Assembly: GCA_017465505.1 (NCBI GenBank)
Contig: JAFTWB010000013.1
Span: 62,001-126,000 of the forward strand
Reading direction: 5' to 3'
DNA: 64,000 bases
Source: Clostridia bacterium
GTDB taxonomy: Bacteria > Bacillota > Clostridia > Oscillospirales > Acutalibacteraceae
Below the pieces are notes generated by a model, which saw nothing but the letters and a program-made list of their open reading frames with translations, was not told where the DNA came from and did no database searches. Shown here one piece after another: positions 9,033 to 15,853 of the stretch; position 1 is the stretch's first letter; the number at the start of each line of letters is the position of its first letter. The position numbers were made by a program, and so were the translations under genes.

Positions 9033-9428
9033 ATGAATATTGCACTTATAGCACACGATGAGAAAAAAGAACTTATGGTACAGTTTTGCATTGCTTATTG
9101 CGGAATTTTAAGCAGACACAACCTTTGTGCCACAGGAACAACAGGCAAGATGGTTTCTGAAACTACAGGTCTTGAGATTAAGACATTCCTTTCAGGTGCA
9201 CAGGGCGGCGGTCAGCAGATTGCGGCTTGTATTGCCTGCAACGAAATTGATATGCTCCTTTTTTTCCGTGACCCCCTTACTCCCAAGCCCTCTGAGCCCA
9301 ACGACATCAACCTGCTCAGACAGTGCGATATGCACAACATCCCTGTTGCCACAAATATCGCAACTGCTGAGGTGCTCATTCACGGTCTTGAGCGTGGCGA
9401 CCTTGATTGGAGAAACATTCTTAAGTAA
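9033..9428 (+). CDS. Methylglyoxal synthase-like protein with key catalytic residues replaced
   Basis: The 131-residue product follows the methylglyoxal synthase fold from end to end: [52 protein letters not shown] and [15 protein letters not shown]. True enzymes turn dihydroxyacetone phosphate into methylglyoxal with a catalytic Asp in GGDQQ and a His in PHxPD. Here the Asp is Gly60, the His is Ser87 and the following Asp is Asn90, while the Asp of AHD and of RDPL remain. It may therefore bind phosphate without catalysis. ATG 9033 has the best spacing from GGAGG at 9021; ATG 9030 is an alternative. Lies in tandem with minD, 73 bases downstream. Confidence 0.82.
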   Translation: MNIALIAHDEKKELMVQFCIAYCGILSRHNLCATGTTGKMVSETTGLEIKTFLSGAQGGGQQIAACIACNEIDMLLFFRDPLTPKPSEPNDINLLRQCDMHNIPVATNIATAEVLIHGLERGDLDWRNILK

Positions 9429-9450
9429 TTTTTAATCAGACGATTTTCCC

Positions 9451-9480
9451 AAACAGACGCCATAAGTGCGTCTGTTTTCA
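9451..9480 (+). terminator. Intrinsic terminator after the shape gene block
   Basis: AAACAGACGC pairs with GCGTCTGTTT around a 7-base loop, followed by a T-rich stretch. Confidence 0.8.
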
Positions 9481-9487
9481 TTTTTAC

Positions 9488-9558
9488 CGCTTGCCGCGTT
9501 GGGCAGTTCCGCCTTTGGATAGGTTGGCTATAAATGTAACGTAATATTAACGGCGGAA
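9488..9558 (+). repeat. Dispersed 3'-end palindromic element, copy C
   Basis: Reads CGCTTGCCGCG, then GGGCAGTTCCGCC and ends TTAACGGCGGA, downstream of the methylglyoxal synthase-like gene and its terminator. It is the most diverged copy at its leader end. Confidence 0.7.
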
Positions 9559-9664
9559 ATAAACGTTAATTTATATTGTGCTTTTCACATTGGGAATAAA
9601 ACATTCAAAATATATCCATTAAATTTATCAATTCATAAAACTAATATGAATCGGAGGAATTTTT

Positions 9665-10114
9665 ATGACAAAAGCAGACAGAGCCAAGGCTCTCTTTTTA
9701 GAGGGCTACAACTGTGCTCAGGCTACCTTCGGAGCTTTTGCCGAAGACTACGGGCTGGATTTTAACGTGGCTATGACCCTTTCCGCAGGACTTGGCGGAG
9801 GTATCGGCAGATTGAGAGAAACCTGCGGTGCGGTTACAGGTGCAACTTTAGCTGTAAGCCTTGCTATGGGCAGCTTCGATTTACATAACCCTGACGCAAA
9901 AACCGCTGTTTACAAGGAAATCCGCAAGGTGGTTGAGATTTTCGAGGAAGAAACAGGCTCTATTGTCTGTGCCGATATGCTGGGCGTTACAAGGCGTGGG
10001 GACTCTCCCACCGCCGAGCCCAGAACAAATGAGTATTACCAAAAACGTCCCTGTGCGGATTTGGTGTATCTTGCCGCTTCTGCCGCTGAAAAAATCATAT
10101 CTCAGTTGAAATAA
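9665..10114 (+). CDS. C_GCAxxG_C_C family protein
   Basis: The 149-residue product has the pattern that names this family: Cys in GYNCAQA near residue 18, GLGGGIGRLRETCGAVTGA near residues 41-60, a Cys in VCADMLG near residue 102 and a last Cys in RPCADLV near 128. The conserved Cys residues suggest a metal- or redox-linked role, but no reaction has been established for the family. ATG 9665 follows CGGAGGAAT. It is transcribed in the same direction as the peptidase gene 39 bases downstream. Confidence 0.85.
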   Translation: MTKADRAKALFLEGYNCAQATFGAFAEDYGLDFNVAMTLSAGLGGGIGRLRETCGAVTGATLAVSLAMGSFDLHNPDAKTAVYKEIRKVVEIFEEETGSIVCADMLGVTRRGDSPTAEPRTNEYYQKRPCADLVYLAASAAEKIISQLK

Positions 10115-10153
10115 AATCTAAATCCTGCATAGACTGTTGCAGGAGGCGATTTT

Positions 10154-10960
10154 GTGAAAAATTACGGTTTTTCAGAGCTTGAAAAGGACTTGGAAAAGCT
10201 CAGGGGAAAAACAGAAGTTTCTGTTATTGGAAGGTCTGCTCTGGGCAGAGAGCTTTTTCTCCTGAAAATTGGCAGTGGCAGAAAAAAGAAGCTGATTTTA
10301 TCGTCCATTCACGGCAGAGAGCAGGTTACTTCACTTTTTGTTATGAAAAGCATTTCTCAGCTTGAAAAAGTGCCCGAGGACACAAGCCTTTTCATTGTGC
10401 CAATGGCAAACCCTGATGGCGTGGAGATTTCTCTTGGCAGGGATGTACCTTTGGTTATGCCAAAAGATTTTAAGCCCTGCCTTTTTAAAAATAACGCAAA
10501 TAATATTAACCTCAACGCAAATTTTCCTTACTGTTTCGAGAAAGTCCCAAAGTGGCGTCAGGGCGGTGAAACACCTGCCTGTGAAAAGGAAACTCAGGCA
10601 ATAATCAGCCTTTGCGAAAAAGAAAAATTCTCTTCCTGCCTTTCTCTGCACGTCAGAGGCAGTTGTATTTTCTTCAGAGATTGGGGTAATGCTCAGGTTG
10701 AGCACGATTTTGCCCTTGCAAAAAGTATCTCTGATAAGTGCGGTTTTGACCTTGTTGCTCCAACAAAAAAGGCTGAGGACTACTCAGGAGGCTTTGAAAA
10801 CTGGTTTCGCTACCGTTTTTGCCGTCCTGCCTTGTGCATTGAGCTTGTCAAGGACGAGGTCATCCCATATTCCGAAATGTGTGAGGACTTTTTCAGGGCG
10901 GTAAATTGGGATAAAACCAAGAATCTTTTCAGCACTTACCTTAATTTTCATAAAATTTAA
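10154..10960 (+). CDS. M14 family zinc carboxypeptidase-like protein
   Basis: The 268-residue product has M14 zinc ligands His53 and Glu56 (SIHGREQ), a third likely ligand His166 (SLHVRG) and a candidate catalytic Glu230 (LCIELVKD). NPDGVE and INLNANFP match the substrate pocket. The Arg usually found in the NRNF motif is replaced, as in the cell-wall gamma-D-glutamyl-diaminopimelate peptidases of subfamily M14C, so a muropeptide substrate is the best guess. No signal peptide is seen, which points to cytoplasmic muropeptide recycling. GTG 10154 is chosen because AGGAGG at 10141-10146 is placed correctly for it. Confidence 0.8.
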   Translation: MKNYGFSELEKDLEKLRGKTEVSVIGRSALGRELFLLKIGSGRKKKLILSSIHGREQVTSLFVMKSISQLEKVPEDTSLFIVPMANPDGVEISLGRDVPLVMPKDFKPCLFKNNANNINLNANFPYCFEKVPKWRQGGETPACEKETQAIISLCEKEKFSSCLSLHVRGSCIFFRDWGNAQVEHDFALAKSISDKCGFDLVAPTKKAEDYSGGFENWFRYRFCRPALCIELVKDEVIPYSEMCEDFFRAVNWDKTKNLFSTYLNFHKI

Positions 10961-11021
10961 AAAACAATCAGATTCCTGTCACATAGCTATACTATTTATA
11001 TAGGTATAGGGAGGTATAAAA

Positions 11022-11693
11022 ATGAGCAGAATTTTAGTTGCCGACGATGAGTTCGGCATAAGAGAAATAATCAAAAAGTACGCCGGCTTTGAGGGTTATG
11101 AGGTTTGTGAGGCAGAAAACGGAATGATTGCCGTTGAAAAAGCCCTGCAGACAGACTTTGACCTTATTATTATGGACGTTATGATGCCTGAGCTGGACGG
11201 TTTTTCTGCTTGCAGAGAAATCCGCAAGGCAAAGAAAACTCCCATTATTATGCTTTCAGCCCGAGGCGAGGAGTACGACAGAATCCACGGCTTTGAGCTG
11301 GGGGTAGATGACTACGTTGTAAAGCCCTTCTCTCCCCGTGAGCTTATGATGAGAGTGGGTGCGGTTATTAAACGCACTCAGGGCTTAAGAGAAGAGAGCG
11401 ATGTTTTCACCTATAACGGTCTTAGTGTGGATTTTACCGCACGAATCGTCACCATTGACGGCGAAAGGGTAAGTATGACTCCCAAAGAGTACGATTTGTT
11501 CTTTTATATGGTGAAGAACAAGGGTATTGCCTTAACCAGAGAAACTCTTATCAGCAAGGTCTGGGGTTATGATTTCTTTGGAGATGACCGTACCCTTGAC
11601 ACTCATATTAAGCTTCTGAGAAAATCTCTGGGCCAGTACAGCACCTGTGTTGTTACCCTGAGAGGAGTTGGCTATCGTTTTGAAACACCCTGA
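11022..11693 (+). CDS. OmpR/PhoB-type response regulator
   Basis: DNA-binding regulator controlled by phosphorylation. The 223-residue product has a receiver domain with the acidic pocket (VADDE), phosphoacceptor Asp52 (IIMDVMMPELDG), the Thr/Ser position (IIMLSARGEE) and Lys in VVKPFSP. A C-terminal winged-helix domain follows (MTPKEYDLFFYMVKNKG ... DTHIKLLRKSL ... RGVGYRFE). Ribosome site GGGAGGT precedes the ATG. The gene overlaps the histidine kinase gene, its evident partner. The target genes are not known; a leucine-rich-repeat dockerin gene follows. Confidence 0.94.
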   Translation: MSRILVADDEFGIREIIKKYAGFEGYEVCEAENGMIAVEKALQTDFDLIIMDVMMPELDGFSACREIRKAKKTPIIMLSARGEEYDRIHGFELGVDDYVVKPFSPRELMMRVGAVIKRTQGLREESDVFTYNGLSVDFTARIVTIDGERVSMTPKEYDLFFYMVKNKGIALTRETLISKVWGYDFFGDDRTLDTHIKLLRKSLGQYSTCVVTLRGVGYRFETP

Positions 11694-13128
11694 GAGTAAA
11701 AAGCCCTCAAAAAGACTGAGAAAAAAGCTTCTTATGTACTTTTTGGGTTTTTCTGCCATTATTTTAGGTGCTTTGTGGCTTATGCAGATGGTTTTTCTCG
11801 ACGACCTTTACAAAGCTATAAGAACCGTGGGTATTGAAAAAAGTGCAGAGTACATCTGTGAAAATATAAATGATGGCGAAATAGTAGCACTTCTGGACGA
11901 GGTTGCAAATCAGAACGATATCAGAATAGAGGTTTACGGAACAAATGCCGTGCCTTTCACTCAGATTTATTCCTCTGTGGGCAATATGGATTTGAGTCTT
12001 GAGATTCTCCCCCACCGCTTGATTTCATATTATAACGAAACCTGCAACCAAGGCGGCAAGGCGTTGTTTTCCGAGAAAATTGACTCTGATTTTCAAGGTT
12101 ATCTTCCCAAAAACGAAAGTCAGGACGGCGTGGACCTTACCTGTGTAAGACTGATGAGTAACGGTAAAAGTGAGATTATGCTGGTGCTTCGCACCCGAGT
12201 TACTCCCATTGAAAGCACGGTTACAACTATGCGATTTATCCTGATAATCATCACAGTTTTGTTGGTGGTTCTGTCCGTTACAATGTCGGTGATTCTTTCC
12301 TGGAAGCTTTCAAAACCTCTTAAGGATATTAACGAAAAAGCAAAAGCCCTTGCCGGAGAGGATTATTCCGTAACCTTTGAAGGCAGAGGATATCGTGAAA
12401 TTGAGGAACTTAACGCTACCCTTAATGTTGCCGCCAGAGAGCTGGGGCTTGCCTCAAAGCTGAGAGAAGAGCTTATCGCCAATGTTTCTCACGATTTGAG
12501 AACCCCTCTTACTATGATTAAAGGCTACGCCGAGGTTATGCGTGACATCCCCGGTGAAATGAACGAGGAAAATCTGCAGGCCATTGTGGACGAAAGTACA
12601 AGGCTTTCAAATCTTGTTAACGATTTGTTGGATATTTCAAAGCTTCAGAGCGGAGCCGTGCCTGTGGAGAAGAGCGTGTTCTCTTTGACAGACTGTGCTT
12701 CTGACATCTTAAGCAGATTTGCAAATCTTTTTCAGCAGCAGTATACTCTGAGCTTTGATTATCAGCAGAGTGTTTCTGTTTATGCCGACAAAAAGCGGAT
12801 TGAGCAGGTGCTCTATAACCTTATCTCCAACGCAGTGAATTACTCGGGAGAGAAAAAGATCGTCAAGGTTACCCAGAGGATTATGGGTGATAAGGTGCGG
12901 CTTGAAGTAAGCGACAGCGGACAGGGTATTGAGCCTGAAAAGCTTGCTCATATATGGGACAGATATTACAGAGTCGGCTCTAACCACCAGAGAGCAGTTG
13001 TGGGCACAGGTCTGGGCCTTTCCATTGTCAAGGAAATCCTCGATAAGCACAACTCTCACTTTGGCGTTACCAGCCAGACGGGCGTGGGCAGTACCTTCTG
13101 GTTTGACCTTGATATTTACAGTGAATAA
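11668..13128 (+). CDS. Sensor histidine kinase
   Basis: Membrane kinase paired with the upstream regulator. The product has two membrane segments (about residues 22-42 and 190-212) bounding an extracytoplasmic sensor region of about 145 residues, a HAMP linker (SWKLSKPLKDINEKAKAL), the dimerisation domain with phosphoacceptor His275 (NVSHDLRTP) and an ATPase domain with N, G1 and G2 boxes (LISNAVNYS, VSDSGQGI, GTGLGLSIVK). The start is uncertain: there is no ATG in the overlap, and TTG 11668 or TTG 11680 are both possible. The gene overlaps the regulator stop by 26 bases, which implies coupled translation. Confidence 0.92.
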   Translation: MAIVLKHPESKKPSKRLRKKLLMYFLGFSAIILGALWLMQMVFLDDLYKAIRTVGIEKSAEYICENINDGEIVALLDEVANQNDIRIEVYGTNAVPFTQIYSSVGNMDLSLEILPHRLISYYNETCNQGGKALFSEKIDSDFQGYLPKNESQDGVDLTCVRLMSNGKSEIMLVLRTRVTPIESTVTTMRFILIIITVLLVVLSVTMSVILSWKLSKPLKDINEKAKALAGEDYSVTFEGRGYREIEELNATLNVAARELGLASKLREELIANVSHDLRTPLTMIKGYAEVMRDIPGEMNEENLQAIVDESTRLSNLVNDLLDISKLQSGAVPVEKSVFSLTDCASDILSRFANLFQQQYTLSFDYQQSVSVYADKKRIEQVLYNLISNAVNYSGEKKIVKVTQRIMGDKVRLEVSDSGQGIEPEKLAHIWDRYYRVGSNHQRAVVGTGLGLSIVKEILDKHNSHFGVTSQTGVGSTFWFDLDIYSE

Positions 13129-13135
13129 ATTTTTA

Positions 13136-13166
13136 AAACGCTTCTGTTTTACAGAGGCGTTTTTTA
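13136..13166 (+). terminator. Intrinsic terminator after the two-component system
   Basis: AAACGCTTCTG pairs with CAGAGGCGTTT around a 5-base loop, followed by six T residues. Confidence 0.85.
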
Positions 13167-13218
13167 CTGCAATAAATGCATAAGAATTTACTAAAAACTA
13201 TGAGGTTTTGGCGGTTTC

Positions 13219-13247
13219 TTGACTGGGGATTAAAATTATGCTAAGCT
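13219..13247 (+). promoter_or_regulatory. Possible promoter for the leucine-rich-repeat dockerin gene
   Basis: TTGACT at 13219-13224 and TAAGCT at 13242-13247 with 17-base spacing. The -10 box is poor, so an activator may be needed. Confidence 0.4.
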
Positions 13248-13278
13248 TTACCTCAATAAACTGGAAGGAGCATAAATT

Positions 13279-15186
13279 ATGGCAAAGAAAACATTTTCGA
13301 AAATATTTGCATTTGTTTTTGCACTGACACTTATTGCAACCTCAGCAGTAGCCGTAAACGCTGATTCTATAAGCGGAATGGTTTCCGGCGGAATTTATTA
13401 TGCAACCATTGACGGCAGGCTTACTGTTATGGATTACATAGGTAAGGATGAGGTGCTTGACCTGTCTGAAGAAGCCGTAGGAATGAAGTTTGACGCTATT
13501 GCCAGCTATGCGTTTGGTGATTGTAACACAATTAAAAAGGTCATTATTCCCGAGAACATTCGTCAGATTAGCGACTCAGCTTTCAGGGACTGTACAAATC
13601 TTGAGGAAATAGTAATTGAGGACGAGAGCCTTCGCCTTGGAGCCTGTGTGTTTAAAGGCACTGCTTACTACAACAATCCTCTTAATTGGGAAGAAAAGGT
13701 TCTGTATCTGGGCAACATTCTCCTTAATATCAATTATGATAAATTCAATAAGACGAGATATACAGTAAAAGAAGGCACAGTGAATATTGCCGGTTACGCG
13801 TTCTGCGATTGTCAGAGTCTTAAGGCCGTAAAACTTCCCGATAGTGTAAAGGTTATAGGAGACGAGGCGTTCAGCTTCTGCCATAATCTCACCGATATAA
13901 ATATTCCCGAAAGTGTTACCTATATTGGCGAAGATATGTTTATTGATTGTCACGATGACCTTAAAATTTACGGCTGTAAAGGAACACTCGCAGAGGAATA
14001 TGCCCTTGATAACGATATCAGATTCTGTTCTGTCACCTATAAAACCGTTGCTGACCAGGAGCTTGGAGTAATTGTGACACTGCCCGAGTATCTGGAGTTT
14101 TCCATAGATTACCTTTATATGGGCGAGCTGATGAAAAGATATAGAATTGACTTTTATCATGACGGTGACAAAATTGAAAATACCCCCTATGATATAACAA
14201 TAAAAATCCCTGCTGAGCGTGATTCAAGAATTTTTCTGGAGGATAACGACCCCGAAACAATAATTTTTGAAGAAGTATACCACGAAATCAAGGAAGGCTT
14301 CGCAACTTTTACGGTTAATACTAACTTTGAAGTAAGAGTAGGCAAGCAGGTGTATATTTCCACCGTTGACGAGCCAACAGGCATTGAGCTTGAAATTCCT
14401 GAGAATCACTTTTTTGAGATTTTAAAGTATCAGCGTGGTGACGAGGGCGTTTACTTTGATAAGGTAGATGAGCTTACCCCCGAGGGTGTAACAAATGTGC
14501 TTTATGTGGTTGCTGTTGGCAAAGAGGACGGAAGGATGTATCCCAACAAACGGGTTACTCTTTCAATTCCTGTAAACCACAAAAACTTCATAATATATAA
14601 TGTAGACTTTGATTACAACGTTAAGGACACAGAGGCTTTGTATGAGGACGGTTATCTGGTGTTTGATTCATATGATTTCAGGGATGGAATGGCACTGTTT
14701 TTCCTTAGCGATAAAGAGCTTATCCCTGCAACAGAAGACGAGGCTACTAAAGACGAAGAAGTAAAGGACAGCACCGCTGATGAGGAAAATATCTCAACAG
14801 GTGATGAGGCAACAACCGATGAGCCCCAGCAGGGTGACGGCACAGAAGACGAAAAGCCTGTTATCCCTTCAAATCCCTCTGATTCTTCTGACGATGAAAA
14901 GGACGCAGACCATAACAATGGTGACAATACAAAGGACGAAGCAACAAAAGACGAAGAGGACAAAAAGCCCTCTGACGCAACTGATGATGAAACAAATTAC
15001 CTTTTAGGCGACGTTAACCGCGACGGAAAGTTAAACATCCGTGACGCAACGGCTATCCAGAAGAATATCGCAAAGATTATTGAGTTTGACAAGCAACAGA
15101 TAAAGCTGGCAGACTTTAACTGTGACGGCAAGGTAAACGTTAAGGACGCAACAGCTATCCAGAAGACTATCGCAAAAATTATCTGA
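13279..15186 (+). CDS. Secreted leucine-rich-repeat (BspA-type) protein with C-terminal dockerin
   Basis: The 635-residue product has a signal peptide (Lys-rich start, hydrophobic core to about residue 28), four to five LRR_5-type repeats (YAFGDCNTIKKVIIPEN, SAFRDCTNLEEIVIED, YAFCDCQSLKAVKLPDS, EAFSFCHNLTDINIPES) up to about residue 230, and a beta-rich region of unknown type to about residue 490. An acidic Thr/Asp/Glu/Lys linker follows, then a type I dockerin from about residue 575 with two calcium loops (GDVNRDGKLN and DFNCDGKVN), each followed by DATAIQK. It should attach to a cohesin on a scaffold or cell surface. The repeats suggest binding rather than catalysis. It has its own promoter and terminator. 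Confidence 0.9.
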   Translation: MAKKTFSKIFAFVFALTLIATSAVAVNADSISGMVSGGIYYATIDGRLTVMDYIGKDEVLDLSEEAVGMKFDAIASYAFGDCNTIKKVIIPENIRQISDSAFRDCTNLEEIVIEDESLRLGACVFKGTAYYNNPLNWEEKVLYLGNILLNINYDKFNKTRYTVKEGTVNIAGYAFCDCQSLKAVKLPDSVKVIGDEAFSFCHNLTDINIPESVTYIGEDMFIDCHDDLKIYGCKGTLAEEYALDNDIRFCSVTYKTVADQELGVIVTLPEYLEFSIDYLYMGELMKRYRIDFYHDGDKIENTPYDITIKIPAERDSRIFLEDNDPETIIFEEVYHEIKEGFATFTVNTNFEVRVGKQVYISTVDEPTGIELEIPENHFFEILKYQRGDEGVYFDKVDELTPEGVTNVLYVVAVGKEDGRMYPNKRVTLSIPVNHKNFIIYNVDFDYNVKDTEALYEDGYLVFDSYDFRDGMALFFLSDKELIPATEDEATKDEEVKDSTADEENISTGDEATTDEPQQGDGTEDEKPVIPSNPSDSSDDEKDADHNNGDNTKDEATKDEEDKKPSDATDDETNYLLGDVNRDGKLNIRDATAIQKNIAKIIEFDKQQIKLADFNCDGKVNVKDATAIQKTIAKII

Positions 15187-15202
15187 ATAAGAAAACTTAC
15201 AA

Positions 15203-15239
15203 CCGCAGAAGAGGTTTTCCGCCTTTTCTGCGGATTTTT
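15203..15239 (+). terminator. Intrinsic terminator after the dockerin gene
   Basis: CCGCAGAAGAGG pairs with CCTTTTCTGCGG with a 7-base loop, followed by ATTTTT. Confidence 0.8.
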
Positions 15240-15268
15240 CGATTTTTAAAAATATTTTAAAAAAACAG

Positions 15269-15297
15269 TTGACAAATAAGGACTTCTGTATTATAAT
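15269..15297 (+). promoter_or_regulatory. Consensus sigma-A promoter for the tRNA cluster
   Basis: TTGACA at 15269-15274 and TATAAT at 15292-15297, exactly 17 bases apart, 34 bases before the first tRNA. Confidence 0.9.
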
Positions 15298-15330
15298 CAC
15301 TATTGCTACTTTTGTGGTAGTTATATAGAT

Positions 15331-15407
15331 GGCGGAATAGCTCAGTTGGCTAGAGCATTCGGTTCATACCCGAAGTGTCGTAGGTTCAAGTCCTATTTCC
15401 GCTACCA
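15331..15407 (+). tRNA. tRNA-Met (anticodon CAT)
   Basis: The acceptor stem GGCGGAA pairs with TTCCGCT, the D arm contains AGCTCAGTTGG, the anticodon loop TTCATAC is closed by TTCGG/CCGAA, and the T arm contains GGTTCAAGTCC. CCA is encoded. The anticodon stem lacks the three G-C pairs of initiator tRNA, so this is the elongator type. A tRNA-Ile with modified CAU cannot be fully excluded. Confidence 0.95.
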
Positions 15408-15410
15408 TAT

Positions 15411-15485
15411 GGCCCGGTGGTCAAGAGGTTAAGACACCGCCCTTTCACGGCGGTAACACGAGTTCGATTCTCGTCCGGGTCACCA
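15411..15485 (+). tRNA. tRNA-Glu (anticodon TTC)
   Basis: The acceptor stem GGCCCGG pairs with CCGGGTC, the anticodon loop CTTTCAC is closed by CCGCC/GGCGG, and the T arm contains AGTTCGATTCT. CCA is encoded. It lies three bases after tRNA-Met. Confidence 0.96.
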
Positions 15486-15495
15486 TTTTATTTCT

Positions 15496-15581
15496 GCCGG
15501 TGTGGTGGAATGGCAGACACAAGGGACTTAAAATCCCTCGGTAGCAATACCGTACCGGTTCAAGTCCGGTCACCGGCACCA
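15496..15581 (+). tRNA. tRNA-Leu (anticodon TAA)
   Basis: The acceptor stem GCCGGTG pairs with CACCGGC, the anticodon loop CTTAAAA is closed by AGGGA/TCCCT, a long variable arm (TCGGTAGCAATACCGT) marks a class II tRNA, and CCA is encoded. It reads UUA/UUG codons. Confidence 0.96.
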
Positions 15582-15637
15582 ATAAAATTCCGGTCTGCGT
15601 CTAATCGGCAATTTACCACAAAAGTTTCTTTGATAGA

Positions 15638-15666
15638 AGTCTTCCCAAAAGGGGAGGCTGTTTTTG
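15638..15666 (+). terminator. Intrinsic terminator of the tRNA cluster
   Basis: AGTCTTCCC pairs with GGGGAGGCT (two G-T pairs) around AAAA, followed within one base by TTTTTGTTTT. Confidence 0.7.
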
Positions 15667-15698
15667 TTTTCTGACGAAAACAAAAAGGTAAGAAGTAA

Positions 15699-15745
15699 GA
15701 GTGAAGAGTGAAGAGGTGTGGCAGTCGCTACGCTCCGTTCTATAC
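15699..15745 (+). repeat. GTGAAGAGTGAA-type dispersed repeat, copy 1
   Basis: Tandem GAGTGAA units lead into GTGTGGCAGTCGCTACGCTCC. The same order (GTGAA units, then GTGTGGC, then a small hairpin) appears at 22021 and 24047. Confidence 0.55.
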
Positions 15746-15771
15746 AAATTCTTACAAAAAGTGACAAAATC

Positions 15772-15800
15772 GCCGCCTTTGTTGACAGAGGCGGTTTTTT
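15772..15800 (+). terminator. Second terminator-like hairpin before the GH13 gene
   Basis: CCGCCT pairs with AGGCGG, followed by ten T residues. The loop and 3' arm contain the -35 box of the next promoter. Confidence 0.65.
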
Positions 15801-15810
15801 TTTATATAAT
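15782..15810 (+). promoter_or_regulatory. Consensus sigma-A promoter for the GH13 gene
   Basis: TTGACA at 15782-15787 and TATAAT at 15805-15810, exactly 17 bases apart. The start codon lies 43 bases after the -10 box. Confidence 0.88.
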
Positions 15811-15853
15811 ATTATCCTCTATATATGTAATAATTTCACTATGGAGTGGTTTA

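Noticed and set aside
15331..15581. tRNA cluster as an integration site
   Set aside because: No integrase is adjacent and no duplicated tRNA 3' end was seen downstream.
15701..15853. Longer start for the GH13 protein at GTG 15701
   Set aside because: It lies upstream of the consensus promoter and inside a dispersed repeat. ATG 15854 has a ribosome site and gives the family N-terminus.
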